DNA of 41,505 nucleotides from Sinorhizobium terangae (GCF_009601505.1 NZ_WITC01000021.1:1-41505), one strand, 5' to 3'; shown: positions 16,395 through 26,628, numbered from the stretch's first letter. Translations and numbers: made by a program. The notes: a model not told the origin generated them from the letters alone.

Positions 16395-16733
16395 CTAGTC
16401 GACCAACACGTAGACCTGACCGTTCTCAATCTTAGTCTTGAAGGTTTTCAGGTTCTTGGTGACGGGTGGCGAAAGCGCGGCACCCGTGCGAATGTTGAAC
16501 AGCCCCTGATGCAGGGGACACTCGACGGTGTCGCCATCGATGTATCCTTCGGACATGAAGGCATGCTCGTGCGTGCAAATTCCGGAAGTCGCATAGAACT
16601 CGCCGGACAGGTTATAGACGGCGATGCATCTTCCCTTGTGGGTAAACCGCATTGCATCCTCCGATGCCAACGCGCTCGCCTCTACCACCATGACCCACTC
16701 AGCGGCGGTTACGCTGGTATTCTCCTCACTCAT
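16395..16733 (-). CDS. mocE: Rieske [2Fe-2S] ferredoxin (MocE-like)
   Basis: This 112-residue soluble Rieske protein has cluster ligands C53 and H55 in CTHEH and C72 and H75 in CPLHQG. It would carry single electrons from the FAD reductase (7373-8605) to the membrane oxygenase (8602-9591). It is the first gene of the minus-strand cluster and is separated from its presumed partners by the whole transporter and kinase block, which links import and oxidation. MocE-type ferredoxins are the closest match I recognise; orthology is inferred from the set of three. Confidence 0.85.
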   Translation of the reverse strand: MSEENTSVTAAEWVMVVEASALASEDAMRFTHKGRCIAVYNLSGEFYATSGICTHEHAFMSEGYIDGDTVECPLHQGLFNIRTGAALSPPVTKNLKTFKTKIENGQVYVLVD

Positions 16734-17331
16734 AACATTCTTTCACTTATCTTCGCTTCGTCAGCAGTTTAGGTTCGCTCCAATCTTTTTGACGACTTGA
16801 TAAATCTCAAATTCATTCTTTGAATGGGGTCATTGGCGACTGCAGTCGGTTCCCGAATTCGCTGCCTTGGTGCACAAGGAGCGCGTGTGGAGACCTTGCT
16901 GTTCAGCACGTGGCAGATGGCTAACCTTTACCAGCATCTTTTGGATGATGTTCGCGTCGCGGTGCCCCCAACGGCCAGCTCGCAGCAATCGCGGGACCAA
17001 TGGCAATCGCCAAGGGACGAAGGGGTCGCGCGAGGAAATGGGAGTCTCGGCGTGTTTTCAGATGACTTGTTCTTTCGCAACGGGCAAAACTTGACACGTA
17101 CCGTCTGGATCCGCCGATGAATCCACCCAGTCCCGCCCGGTCCTATAAGGCGGCCAGTCCTTAAGCTTTACAGTCGGGGGTATGGAGATTTGAAGTGTCC
17201 TCGCGGAGGGCGATTGAGTTGCACTGAACGGCTATTCAGGCCGGAAGACAGAAACTGTTAATCCTGTCGTTTTACGTCGCGTTCTCACATTTTCCCTATA
17301 CGTTGAGTTGTATCAAGGGACGGACGAAAAC
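16734..17331. other. intergenic, divergent promoter region
   Basis: About 600 bp between the ferredoxin gene (minus) and the MCP-like gene (plus). It must hold the main promoter of the catabolic cluster. On the minus strand near 16780-16810, TTTGAGATTTATCAA has a T-N11-A arrangement that could be part of a LysR site, but this pattern is common. Short open frames here look random. Confidence 0.4.
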
Positions 17332-19065
17332 GTGGCGCTCGCAATTCAGACATCTTCTCCCGCCTCCGTCAGTCGTGCGGATCTGATCGAGAGGCTTTCG
17401 CTCGCACATGCCCGAATCGAGGCCTCTTTCATCGAAGGTGGTGCAACGCTGGTCGCGGTGATGGAAATGATCACCGGTCTCATCGACACGCTTGATCGCT
17501 TCACCCGCATGCTCGATGGCGAGACGACCGCTGCGACCATCACTGGGCTCCAGAGGACTGTCGCCGACCTCGCCAACCTGCCAGATCTCGCGGCCTCCCG
17601 TCAGGCCGCCTTTGATGAGATTTCGCAGCGCTGCGCCGACGCCTTCCGGCACGTCGAGGAGATGCGCGAGACCTTCCGCTATCTGAAGGTCTTCGCGACG
17701 ACGGTGAAGATCACGGGGGCAAGCATCGCCGAGTTTGCCGACTTCGCCGACGAGATTCGCGAGCGCATCCACTCCGGCGCAGAGGAAATCAACTATTTCG
17801 CCGCGAAGCTTGACCGGATGCGCGGCGAGCTGGCCGCCGCTAGGAATTTCTCCGCCGGCATTCGCGACGAGTTCCGCGTAACGATTCCGGAAATCGTCGC
17901 CAATCTCGACGAAAACGCGCGGCGCCTGAAGGCGCAGCACGAGAGGATGGCCGCACTGGCCGCCGAGGTGAAAACTGTCGCTCAGGCGGTCCAGGGCAAA
18001 ATCGCCACCACGCTTTCCGCGTTGCAGATCGGCGATATCACCCGGCAACGCATCGAACATGTCCTGAGCAGTTTCCTCCATCTCGACGCGTTCCTTTCGT
18101 CCGCGGACGGTCAAGGTCTCGTCACGGTTGAGGTAAGTGGCGTTGAGGCAACCATTTTCCATCTGGCCCATGCGCAGCTCGACGTAACGCTGGCCGACTT
18201 CCGACAGAAATGCGCAAGCATTTTTGCCACGATCGCCTCCTTCAGCGCCGATGCCTCCCGCATTCTGGCGCTGCGTGACGATATTGCCGGCTACCGCGGG
18301 GATCCTGACGCAAGCATCCTCAAGGCGATGGAGTACGATATCGGCCATGCCTGCGACCTGGTTTCCCGCGTCGAAGGCCGCAGCCAGGATTCGACCGCGC
18401 TCGTCGGCTCAGTCACCGGTGCAGTCCAATCCCTTATCGCCTCGATCGAGACGATCCGCTCGATCAAGACCGACATCCACTACATGGCACTGAACTCTAA
18501 CCTGCGTTGCTCGCGACTGGGCGACGAGGGGCGCTCCGTCAACGTCGTCAGCGGGGAATTGCGCACCTTCGCCGGCAGGCTCGAAACCCCGGCGGACGAG
18601 GTCGTCGACGACATGCGCCGGGTCGAGCGCGCGGCGGAAACGCTGGGCTCTGGCCCGAGGAGCGACCTGTCGAACTTCGGCACGCCGCTCGCCGAGGCCC
18701 GCGGGGCCGTCGCCTCGGTGCTGGAGGAGATGAATAGCAGCCTTGCCGCCCTCGGCGCCGAAGGCGACGCCGTTTTCGGGCGCATCGCGGCTGCTGTCCG
18801 CACGCTCGATTTCGAAAACAATCTAGGCGAGGTCCTGGACGGCTGCGTGGCGATCGCCGCCGAGCTGGCCGGCGCATCGGAGCCGCCCGCGCCCATTCCT
18901 GCGGCGGAAAGCCTCCGCCAGCGCATCTATGCCGACTACACGATGGCGCAGGAGCGCGATATCCACCGCGGCATTTTCCCCTCGGCCGTGCTCGACGCCA
19001 TGCCGCAACCGACGGTGGGCGCCTCGCAGAGCGACGAGGACCTCTTCGAAGACGCGCTATTTTGA
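17332..19065 (+). CDS. soluble MCP-like coiled-coil protein with degenerate signalling tip
   Basis: This 577-residue, mostly helical protein has no membrane segment. Near residues 380-415 it reads IHYMALNSNLRCSRLGDEGR and then VNVVSGELRTFA. This aligns by eye with the MCP hairpin tip ([20 protein letters not shown], then VVADEVRKLA), but the conserved Glu/Ala core is lost. The frame opens at TTG 17308; GTG 17332 has GGAC about 8 nt upstream and is preferred weakly. It converges on the ParA gene of the che operon with an 11-bp gap. A cytoplasmic array adaptor or decoy is an inference; it could also be a ParP-like partner of ParA. Confidence 0.6.
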   Translation: MALAIQTSSPASVSRADLIERLSLAHARIEASFIEGGATLVAVMEMITGLIDTLDRFTRMLDGETTAATITGLQRTVADLANLPDLAASRQAAFDEISQRCADAFRHVEEMRETFRYLKVFATTVKITGASIAEFADFADEIRERIHSGAEEINYFAAKLDRMRGELAAARNFSAGIRDEFRVTIPEIVANLDENARRLKAQHERMAALAAEVKTVAQAVQGKIATTLSALQIGDITRQRIEHVLSSFLHLDAFLSSADGQGLVTVEVSGVEATIFHLAHAQLDVTLADFRQKCASIFATIASFSADASRILALRDDIAGYRGDPDASILKAMEYDIGHACDLVSRVEGRSQDSTALVGSVTGAVQSLIASIETIRSIKTDIHYMALNSNLRCSRLGDEGRSVNVVSGELRTFAGRLETPADEVVDDMRRVERAAETLGSGPRSDLSNFGTPLAEARGAVASVLEEMNSSLAALGAEGDAVFGRIAAAVRTLDFENNLGEVLDGCVAIAAELAGASEPPAPIPAAESLRQRIYADYTMAQERDIHRGIFPSAVLDAMPQPTVGASQSDEDLFEDALF

Positions 19066-19076
19066 TGACATCGGCG

Positions 19077-19796
19077 TCAGGCGGCCGCCGCCTGCGCCTG
19101 GTGGTCGTCCTCTGCTGCGACGTAGGATAGCGGACGAGCCGGCACAAGAGCCAGCATCTCGTCGGCAAAACGCTCCGCATTGTCGATCGCCTTTTCGAGA
19201 TTGCTGACCCGGTTGCGATCCATCCGATGCAGGAACGTCCTGCATTCGAACATGTCGCGATAGGCGGCGCGCTCGATGATCGGCGTGTCGAGCATGCGCA
19301 CGTGCCGTTCGGCCAACAGCGTCTTTACAGCTTGGAGCGCCCTTGTCGTGACCATCGAGTTGACGCGCGAAAGGAGCACGGAGTGCGGGATGCGGATATT
19401 CGCTCTGCGGTCGAGGTAGTTCAGGAGCTCCAGGACCTGCGCGCCGCCCTGCGCGTCCATCGAACTGCCCTGGATCGGGATCAGCACATGGTCCGAGAGA
19501 CCGAGCGCGGTTGCAAGCAGCGGCGATTGCGCCCCCGGCAGGTCGACGATGACATGATCGCTTATCGGTCGATATTCCGCGATCGTCCGCGGCAGCGAGG
19601 CAGGCGTCACATAGGTCGCGACCGTGAGAGTGTCGGTCGCCTCGACGCCGTCGAACCAGCGCGAAATCCAACGCTGTGGATCCGTATCGATGATCGAGAC
19701 ACGATGCCCCCGTCGGACAAGCTCTGTCGCCAGAAGCAGCACTGCCGTCGTCTTCCCGGCGCCGCCCTTGGTATTCGCGAAAGTGATGACGGGCAT
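19077..19796 (-). CDS. ParA-family ATPase of the chemotaxis operon
   Basis: This 239-residue deviant Walker ATPase has KGGAGKTT near the N-terminus, IIDTDPQRWISRW and VDLPGAQSPL. Relatives inside che operons (ParC of Vibrio, PpfA of Rhodobacter) position chemoreceptor arrays so that both daughter cells inherit them. The frame opens at 19856, but ATG 19796 has GAGG 8 nt upstream and directly gives MPVITFANTKGG, so it is chosen. It is the last gene of the operon. A plasmid-partition role is less likely because no parB follows. Confidence 0.82.
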   Translation of the reverse strand: MPVITFANTKGGAGKTTAVLLLATELVRRGHRVSIIDTDPQRWISRWFDGVEATDTLTVATYVTPASLPRTIAEYRPISDHVIVDLPGAQSPLLATALGLSDHVLIPIQGSSMDAQGGAQVLELLNYLDRRANIRIPHSVLLSRVNSMVTTRALQAVKTLLAERHVRMLDTPIIERAAYRDMFECRTFLHRMDRNRVSNLEKAIDNAERFADEMLALVPARPLSYVAAEDDHQAQAAAA

Positions 19797-19915
19797 GGCG
19801 AAACCTCGTGCTGGCCTGCGGAGCTGATCATCGCTCGTGCGCTGCACCGGTTGCATGGTGCGGAGCCATCTTCGGGATTTATGGTTAACGGCCCGTAAAA
19901 GAGGCGAAACCTTCG

Positions 19916-21007
19916 CTACCGGCGGCGGTCTTCCGCCAGAATTTCAGGCGCGATCTGGTGAAGCGGCACGATGCGATCGACCCCGCCGCGTGCGATCGCC
20001 TCCTTCGGCATGCCGAAGACGATGGAGGTGGCCTCGTCCTGGGCAACCGTGTAGGCGCCGGCCTGATGCATCTCCAGAATGCCGCGCGCGCCATCGTCAC
20101 CCATGCCCGTCATGATGACCGCCATGGCGTTCGCGCCAGCCGCACGCGCGGCGGAACGGAAGAGCACGTCCACGGACGGGCGGTGCCGCGATACCAGGGG
20201 ACCGCTGCGCACCGAGACGTGGTAACGGGCTCCCTGTCTTTCAAGCAGCACGTGCCGGTCGCCGGGCGCAATCAGCACATGACCCCTGAGCACCGGGTCG
20301 CCGTCTGCCGCTTCCTTGACATCGACCTCGCACAGGCCGTTCAGGCGCTGCGCAAAGGCGGCGGTAAACCGCTCCGGCATGTGCTGCACGATGACGATGC
20401 CCGGTGAATTGACCGGCAGTCTTTCCAGCATCTCGCGCAGCGCCTCGGTGCCTCCGGTCGATGCGCCGACGCAGACCACCATCTCCGTGGTCCTTGCCAT
20501 CGCTTTGCCGGAAGGCGGGGGAAGCATTGCGTCCGCGGTGAGTTTCTCGGTTGGACCCGAGGCGGCGGCCGAATACGCCATGGCCGGCCGTCCTCGCAAG
20601 CGGGCATGCGCCGCCCCTTTGACGACCTCGCAAATGCGCGTCGCCTGCTCGGCGAGATAGTCCGCAACACCGATCCGCGGCTTCAGGATCACGTCGACGG
20701 CACCCGCCTCTATCGCCTGCATAAGCGTTTCCGTCCCCTCTTCGGTCAGCGACGAACACATGACCACGGGAATCGGCCGCTGCGCCATCAGCATGCGCAG
20801 GAAGGTGATCCCATCCATGCGCGGCATCTCGACGTCGAGGGTGATGACGTCCGGGATCTCCTCTTGGATCCGCCGCGCGGCCATGAAGGGATCCGAGGCC
20901 GCCCCCATGACCTCGATGTCGGGGTCGGTTTGAAGCACAGAGGCCAGTGTCTGCCGCACGCTTGCGGAATCGTCGATGATGAGAACGCGGATTTTCTTCG
21001 CTGCCAC
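19916..21007 (-). CDS. cheB: CheB protein-glutamate methylesterase
   Basis: This 363-residue adaptation enzyme removes methyl groups from receptor glutamates and is activated by CheA. The N-terminal receiver domain has D12/D13 and phospho-acceptor D58 in [12 protein letters not shown]. The C-terminal esterase has the catalytic Ser in [11 protein letters not shown], His in VQHMPERFT and Asp in MTGMGDDGA. It lies 3 bp after cheR in the operon. Confidence 0.95.
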   Translation of the reverse strand: MAAKKIRVLIIDDSASVRQTLASVLQTDPDIEVMGAASDPFMAARRIQEEIPDVITLDVEMPRMDGITFLRMLMAQRPIPVVMCSSLTEEGTETLMQAIEAGAVDVILKPRIGVADYLAEQATRICEVVKGAAHARLRGRPAMAYSAAASGPTEKLTADAMLPPPSGKAMARTTEMVVCVGASTGGTEALREMLERLPVNSPGIVIVQHMPERFTAAFAQRLNGLCEVDVKEAADGDPVLRGHVLIAPGDRHVLLERQGARYHVSVRSGPLVSRHRPSVDVLFRSAARAAGANAMAVIMTGMGDDGARGILEMHQAGAYTVAQDEATSIVFGMPKEAIARGGVDRIVPLHQIAPEILAEDRRR

Positions 21008-21010
21008 GTC

Positions 21011-21859
21011 TCACTCCCTGACGAAGATGGTGTTGGCGAGCTGCCGCAACGGGAGTTCCATAGCGGCGATCGACTCCGAATGGCCGATGAAGAGATAGCC
21101 GCCGGGCAGCAGGCATTCGCAAACCTGTTGCAGCACGTGCAATTGCGTCTTCTTGTCGAAGTAGATCAGCACGTTCCGACAGAAGATCATGTGCATCGGG
21201 TCGCCGATCTTGTAGACCGGGTCCATGAGATTGAGCCGCATGAAGCCCACGTGCGAGCGCAGCCGTGGGGAGATGCGCACGACGCGACGGCTCGCATCCT
21301 TGGCCTGCATGACGTAGCGGTGCATCATGTCGGGCGGCACCGGATCGACCATTTCGGCCGGGTAGACGCCCCGGCGTGCCCGTTCCAACACGTCCGTCGA
21401 CAGATCGGTCGCGAGAATGGAATAATCCGGCCCGCCCGCGTCCCGCCGGTAGTCCTCCAACACCATGGCCATGGTGTAGGGTTCGGCCCCGACGGAACAG
21501 GCCGAGCTCCAGGCGCGTATCTTGCGCATTCCCTTCTCATGCAACGCCGGAAGCGCGACGTCGCGCATGTAGTCGAAATGATTGGGCTCGCGGAAGAAAT
21601 CCGTCTTGTTGGTGGTCACCGCATCGATGAGAAGAACCGCTTCGTGCGCCAGTCCGTTGCGATCGAAGAGGAAGTCGCAATAGTCGTCGAAGGTCGAAAT
21701 GCCGGTGGCCCGCAGCCGGCGGCGCAGACGCCCCTCGAGCATGGTGATCTTTGTCTGCGGCATCTTGATGCCGCTGTAGTCGAAGATATAGGTCGCCAAC
21801 CGCTTGAAGTTGCGCTGGCTCAAGCGGTCATCATAGGGAAATGCCTGTGCAACAGCCAC
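21011..21859 (-). CDS. cheR: CheR chemoreceptor methyltransferase
   Basis: This 282-residue SAM-dependent methyltransferase adds methyl groups to MCP glutamates. The N-terminal helical domain (YIFDYSGIKMPQTKITMLEG) is followed by the SAM fold with WSSACSVGAEPYTMAM, ILATDLSTDVLERA and IFCRNVLIYFDKKTQ. No C-terminal pentapeptide-tether region is needed, in line with the MCP, which lacks an NWETF-like tail. It lies between cheW and cheB. Confidence 0.95.
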   Translation of the reverse strand: MAVAQAFPYDDRLSQRNFKRLATYIFDYSGIKMPQTKITMLEGRLRRRLRATGISTFDDYCDFLFDRNGLAHEAVLLIDAVTTNKTDFFREPNHFDYMRDVALPALHEKGMRKIRAWSSACSVGAEPYTMAMVLEDYRRDAGGPDYSILATDLSTDVLERARRGVYPAEMVDPVPPDMMHRYVMQAKDASRRVVRISPRLRSHVGFMRLNLMDPVYKIGDPMHMIFCRNVLIYFDKKTQLHVLQQVCECLLPGGYLFIGHSESIAAMELPLRQLANTIFVRE

Positions 21860-21871
21860 GGGTCTGCACCG

Positions 21872-22372
21872 TCACGCTACCGCCTGCGCGCCGCCCGCCA
21901 CCGAGGCGAGCGCCGACCCGCTGTCGGAGAAGAGGCGGGCGAGGTCGATAATGACGACGAAGCCGCCCTCCCGCCGAACCACGCCCTGGATATAATCCGA
22001 GCGCCAGCGAACGCCGATATCGGGCGCACCCTCGATGCTGTCATGACGGAACGGCGTGACCTCGAACACCTTGTCCGCGACTAGGCCGAGGGCGAGCACC
22101 TTGTTCCCGAGCGGAATGTCGAGCACAAGGATGCGGGTATGCGGCGTCCGCATCGCCTTCGGCATGTCGAGCTTGAGCCGGAGGTCGATCACCGGCACGC
22201 CCTGCCCGCGCACGTCTCTCAAGCCCAGAAGATAATGAGGCCCGTGCGGGATCTTGAACGGCTCCTCGTAGTCGAGGATCTCACGGACCGCCTCGACTGG
22301 GACTGCGAAGACTTCCTCGCCGAGACTGAAGGTGACGAATTGCGATTCTGAGGCGTTGCGGCTCATGGTCAT
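21872..22372 (-). CDS. cheW: CheW coupling protein
   Basis: This 166-residue single CheW domain ([40 protein letters not shown]) links receptors to CheA. The start overlaps the stop of the MCP gene (ATGA). It is one of two cheW genes in this operon; the other lies at 24110. Confidence 0.93.
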   Translation of the reverse strand: MTMSRNASESQFVTFSLGEEVFAVPVEAVREILDYEEPFKIPHGPHYLLGLRDVRGQGVPVIDLRLKLDMPKAMRTPHTRILVLDIPLGNKVLALGLVADKVFEVTPFRHDSIEGAPDIGVRWRSDYIQGVVRREGGFVVIIDLARLFSDSGSALASVAGGAQAVA

Positions 22373-24048
22373 GCGCTCTGCCTGAAATCCGCATCCTCGT
22401 CGTCAGGGCCGCCCATGGACATGTCGAGGGCGAAGCCCTTCGCGCGCGCCTGCTGGGCGGCGACGCTCTGGCCGGCGACGGGCTTGCGTACCGTCGTGCG
22501 CGCCGGGGCCGCTTGCATTGCAACAGGCTTTGCCACAAACTGCTGGCGCACATGGCCGTTTTCCACCCGGAAGAAGGCGATGGATGCCTGGAGTTCCTCC
22601 GCCTGGGCGGCGAGTTCCTCCGAAGTCGCCGACATCTCTTCCGAAGCGCCGGCGTTTTGCTGGGTCACCTTGTCGAGCTGCTGGATCGCCTCGTTGATCT
22701 GGGCGGCGCCGATGTCCTGCTCGCGGCAGGCGGCGGAGATTTCCGCGACCAGTTCGGCCGTCTTGCGAATATCGGGGACCAGGCGGTTCAGCATGTCGCC
22801 GGCATCGGTCGCGACCTGGACGGTCTCGCCGGAGAGCGCGCTGATCTCGGCCGCTGCAGCCTGCGAGCGCTCGGCGAGCTTGCGGACTTCCGAGGCGACG
22901 ACCGCGAAGCCCTTGCCGTGTTCGCCGGCGCGTGCAGCCTCGACGGCGGCGTTGAGCGCGAGCAGGTCGGTCTGGCGGGCGATCTCCTGAACGATCGAGA
23001 TCTTCTCAGCGATCGTCCGCATGGCGCCGACGGCGCGGCCGACGGCTTCACCGCTCGCTTCGGCATCCTTGGCCGACTGGCGGGCAATCTTTTCCGTCTG
23101 GGCGGCATTGTCGGCATTCTGCTTGATGTTCGCAGCCATCTCTTCCATCGAGGCAGAGGCTTCCTCCGCGGAAGACGCCTGCTCGGTTGCACCCTGCGAG
23201 AGCTGCTCCGAGCTCGAGGACAGTTCCTGGCTGCCGGAGGAGACGTTGCTCGAGGCGGCGAGCGCGTCCGCCACGACGCCGCGCAACCGCTCGATCATGC
23301 CGTTGACGTGGCCAAGCAGGTCGCCGATCTCGTCCTTCGTCGTGATCTCTGCCGTGCGCGTGAGATCGCCCTCGGCAACATTGCGCACCGCCGCGGTCGC
23401 GCGGGCGAGGCCGCGGCTGATCGTCAGCGAAATCCAGACGGCTGCAAACAGCGCGATGATGACGGCCGCGGCAGCGACGCCGATCATGATGCCGCGGGTC
23501 GAAGCGTAAAGGCTCTCGGTTTCCTTGTTCGCCTCGACAAGCTGCTGCCTGGACAGGACGACGAGTTCATCGACTGCCGCGTCCAGCCCGTTCGCAACCT
23601 CGCGCGCCTCGGTGACGGAGACTCTCAGCGCCTGATCGAGGGCACCCGACTGGACAAAGGCGCGGATGCGGTCGTCAGCCGCATTCGCATTTTCGGAGAG
23701 CTCCTTGATTTTCAGCCAGCGCGGCTTTCCCTGCTCGGTTGCAATGCCGAGCGCCGTTTCCAGCGCTTCCTTCAATTCGGCGCGTGCCGCATCGCCCTTG
23801 ACGCGCGCCCCTTCGATTTCCTGCGGCGTCGTCGCGGCGATCATGTTTTTCTGCTGACGGATTGCTTGCAGTTGGGCGATGCTGATGTTCTGGACCAGTT
23901 CCAGGCGGGCGACCGGCCCCTGCGTCATCTCGGTCATCGCGTGGTTGAGCTGGCGGAGGCTCATCACGCCGTAGACTGCTGTCGCAATAAGCAGGAGGAT
24001 CAGGAAGGCGAAGGCCATTCCCAGCTTGAGCTTGATCGTGAATTTCAT
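22369..24048 (-). CDS. methyl-accepting chemotaxis protein
   Basis: Transmembrane chemoreceptor of about 559 residues. A first membrane segment near residues 9-29 and a second near 185-208 enclose a short periplasmic four-helix-bundle sensor (4HB_MCP type, about 155 residues). HAMP follows, then the signalling domain with the highly conserved tip [20 protein letters not shown]. The C-terminus ends in DADFRQSA with no NWETF-type methylation tether. ATG 24048 is preferred over GTG 24060 because GGTGAC precedes it. Ligand unknown. Its place inside the che operon suggests a dedicated receptor. Confidence 0.93.
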   Translation of the reverse strand: MKFTIKLKLGMAFAFLILLLIATAVYGVMSLRQLNHAMTEMTQGPVARLELVQNISIAQLQAIRQQKNMIAATTPQEIEGARVKGDAARAELKEALETALGIATEQGKPRWLKIKELSENANAADDRIRAFVQSGALDQALRVSVTEAREVANGLDAAVDELVVLSRQQLVEANKETESLYASTRGIMIGVAAAAVIIALFAAVWISLTISRGLARATAAVRNVAEGDLTRTAEITTKDEIGDLLGHVNGMIERLRGVVADALAASSNVSSGSQELSSSSEQLSQGATEQASSAEEASASMEEMAANIKQNADNAAQTEKIARQSAKDAEASGEAVGRAVGAMRTIAEKISIVQEIARQTDLLALNAAVEAARAGEHGKGFAVVASEVRKLAERSQAAAAEISALSGETVQVATDAGDMLNRLVPDIRKTAELVAEISAACREQDIGAAQINEAIQQLDKVTQQNAGASEEMSATSEELAAQAEELQASIAFFRVENGHVRQQFVAKPVAMQAAPARTTVRKPVAGQSVAAQQARAKGFALDMSMGGPDDEDADFRQSA

Positions 24049-24109
24049 GGTCGTCACCAATATCCTGTGTGGCTGTTGACGCTGGAGGTTTGACCCGGGC
24101 TGATGGGGC

Positions 24110-24613
24110 TCAAGTCCCCGTCCGGTCCGCCTGCGAAAGGAAGATCGCGTTAAGGTTCGGGATGATGATGAACTGCCCGTCGCGCTTGACGAGGCAGTCG
24201 ATGTAATCGGGGCGCCAGCGCATACCGACGCTGGGCGGTGCTTCGCTTGCCGCTTTCGGAAGCGTCGTCACCTCGTAGACACGGTCAGTCCGAATGCCGA
24301 TCAGCGTCGGCTCTCCGTCGATGGCCAGTTCGATCACGACGATGCGGCTGTCGATGGTGGCGGCCGCCGTTTCCATGCCGAAAGCGAGCCGGATATCGGC
24401 AAGCGGAATCACCTTGCCGCGAAAGTTGATGACGCTGCCGACGAACACCTTCGCGCCGGGAACACGGGTCTCGGGCAAGAGATCGAGGATTTCCTGCACG
24501 ACCGTCGCCTTGATCGCGAAGGTCTCGCCATTGAGATTGAAGGTCAGTACGGCGAGTTCGTCCTCGCCACCCCAAGGGTTTTCAAAATCGGCTTTTGCCG
24601 GTGCGATGGTCAT
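24110..24613 (-). CDS. cheW: CheW coupling protein
   Basis: This 167-residue CheW domain ([39 protein letters not shown]) is the second scaffold gene of the operon. The start overlaps the cheA stop. Its start sequence differs clearly from the other CheW (22372), so the two may bind different receptors or hold different places in the array. Confidence 0.92.
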   Translation of the reverse strand: MTIAPAKADFENPWGGEDELAVLTFNLNGETFAIKATVVQEILDLLPETRVPGAKVFVGSVINFRGKVIPLADIRLAFGMETAAATIDSRIVVIELAIDGEPTLIGIRTDRVYEVTTLPKAASEAPPSVGMRWRPDYIDCLVKRDGQFIIIPNLNAIFLSQADRTGT

Positions 24614-26628
24614 CCTGCCGCCCGCAATTGCGCCTCCTGTTGTTGCCCGACATTGACGAGATGGGTCACGTCCAGGATGAGGGCCACGCTTCCGTCACCG
24701 AGTATCGTCGCGCCGGAGAAGGTGACGACATCGTCATGGAGCTTCGACATCGACTTGATCACCGTCTGGTGGTCGCCGATGATCTGGTCCACCACGAGCC
24801 CGACGCGCTCGTTGCCGGTCGAGATGACCACCACCTTCTGGTGCGGATCGGGGGCGGTACCGGTGCGGAAAAGGTCCCGCAGCCGAAGGAAGGGCACGAG
24901 GCTGTCGCGCAGCGAGATGAAGCTGCGTCCGCGCGAGCGCAGATCGTCCTCCAGCGACAATTCGAGGCATTCCTCGACCGCGGAGAGCGGGATGACGTAA
25001 CAGCCGGCGCCGACCCGGACGAGCAGCCCGTCGATGATCGCGAGCGTGAGCGGAATGCGGAGCGCGATTTCCGATCCTTGGCCCGGCTCGCTGCGGATAT
25101 CGATGACGCCACGCAGCGCCTCCACTGTTTTCTTGACCACATCCATGCCCACGCCGCGGCCCGAAAGGTTGGTGACCTGCGCGGCCGTCGAGAAGCCCGG
25201 CTGAAAGATGAGCTGCAGCAGTTCCTGGTCCATGAGCTGCTGCCCCGCCTGAATGAGACCGGAGGCCTCCGCCTTGGCCCGGACCCGCTCGCGGTTCACG
25301 CCGCGGCCGTCGTCCTTGATGGTGATGACGACTTCGCCGCCCGACTGCCGTGCCGAAAGAATGATGCGCCCCACCCGATCCTTGCCGGCGGCGGCGCGCT
25401 CCTCGGGTGGCTCCAGCCCATGATCGATCGAGTTGCGCACGAGATGCACGAGTGGGTCGGCCAGCCGCTCGATCACGGTCTTGTCGACCTCCGTCGTCTC
25501 GCCCTCCGTTTCCAGTTCGATGAGCTTGCCGGTCTCCCGCGCAAGATCGTGCACAAGGCGGCGGAAGCGGCCGAACAGGCTGCCGACCGGCACCATGCGG
25601 AGCACCATCATCGTGTCGCGCAACTCGCCCGAGAGCCGCTCCACATCCTCCGAAACCGAGCGCAGGTGGATGTCGGCGCTGGAATTGGCAAGCTGCGAGA
25701 GCCGCGACTGGGCGATCACCAGTTCGCCCACCCGGTCCATCAGCTCATCGAGGCGTTCGGCCGGCACGCGCACATTCTCGGTTGCCTTGCCTTGCTTTGC
25801 CTCGGGCGAGACGGTGGCCGGCACGGCCTTGGCGGTAATCTCGGGAGCAGTTTGCAAACGCACGGCTTCATCGGTCGGGGCGTGCGGCCTCGGCCGCGAT
25901 CCCGCGTCCGGCGCGGACGCGAGGGGCTCAAGATGAAGCTCCATCTCGTCCATCACGAAGATGAAGACATCTTCGATGGCCGAACGCGGCTCGGCAGTGG
26001 TAAGCGTGACGTGCCAGGAGAGATGGAGATCGAGCGGTTCCAGTCGGTCGAGGCCCGGCACTGCCGAAGAATCGACCCTGACGGTGCAGTCGCCGAGCTC
26101 GCGCAGTTCGTCGAGCAGCGCCAACGGATTGGTTCCGTTTGCCATCGCATTGGCCGGCAGGCGGAACCGCATGTTCCAGCTCGTGGCCTCTCTTTCCGCA
26201 AGCTGGCGCAGGGCCGGCTCGAGCGGCGGCATCACGACGAGGGCACGTCCGGCCTGGGCGCCGACCGCTGCGTGGAGTTTCGCAAGCAGGCAATTGCCCG
26301 TCTCCTCGTGGTCGCCCGCCGGACGTTCCACCAGGGCCTTCATGTGGTCCTGCGCCTCCAGGACGCAAGCGACAAGCTCGGCGCTGGCCGGCACCTCGCC
26401 CTTGCGCACCCGGTCGAAGGCCGTCTCGCAGTGATGGGTGAAGGCGGCAAGCGCCTCGAAGCCGAACATCGCGCCCGAGCCCTTCAGCGTGTGCAGCCCG
26501 CGGAACACGGCATCGATCTGGTTCTGGTCGGAAAGATTATCGAGAAGATCGAGCAGTCCGCTCTCGATCTGTTCGAAAAGCTCGGCCGCTTCCGTCCTGA
26601 AGACCTGGATCGGGTCCAGTGTTGTCAT
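24610..26628 (-). CDS. cheA: CheA chemotaxis histidine kinase
   Basis: This 672-residue cytoplasmic kinase has an N-terminal Hpt domain with phospho-acceptor His46 in GLHTLKGSGAMFGFE. A Pro/Ala-rich linker leads to the dimerisation domain (ERLDELMDRVGELVIAQSRL). The ATPase has the N box HLVRNSIDHGLE and G boxes DDGRGVNRERV and GRGVGMDVVKK. A C-terminal CheW-like domain follows. It phosphorylates the CheY encoded just before it and CheB. Starts and stops overlap on both sides. Confidence 0.96.
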   Translation of the reverse strand: MTTLDPIQVFRTEAAELFEQIESGLLDLLDNLSDQNQIDAVFRGLHTLKGSGAMFGFEALAAFTHHCETAFDRVRKGEVPASAELVACVLEAQDHMKALVERPAGDHEETGNCLLAKLHAAVGAQAGRALVVMPPLEPALRQLAEREATSWNMRFRLPANAMANGTNPLALLDELRELGDCTVRVDSSAVPGLDRLEPLDLHLSWHVTLTTAEPRSAIEDVFIFVMDEMELHLEPLASAPDAGSRPRPHAPTDEAVRLQTAPEITAKAVPATVSPEAKQGKATENVRVPAERLDELMDRVGELVIAQSRLSQLANSSADIHLRSVSEDVERLSGELRDTMMVLRMVPVGSLFGRFRRLVHDLARETGKLIELETEGETTEVDKTVIERLADPLVHLVRNSIDHGLEPPEERAAAGKDRVGRIILSARQSGGEVVITIKDDGRGVNRERVRAKAEASGLIQAGQQLMDQELLQLIFQPGFSTAAQVTNLSGRGVGMDVVKKTVEALRGVIDIRSEPGQGSEIALRIPLTLAIIDGLLVRVGAGCYVIPLSAVEECLELSLEDDLRSRGRSFISLRDSLVPFLRLRDLFRTGTAPDPHQKVVVISTGNERVGLVVDQIIGDHQTVIKSMSKLHDDVVTFSGATILGDGSVALILDVTHLVNVGQQQEAQLRAAG

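Noticed and set aside
16824..17120. 98-codon plus-strand frame in the gap before the MCP-like gene
   Set aside because: Composition is random, there is no ribosome site, and the region must hold promoters.
19077..19796. ParA as a plasmid-partition gene marking a replication origin
   Set aside because: It is the last gene of the che operon, with no parB, parS-like repeats or rep gene next to it; array positioning is the better reading.
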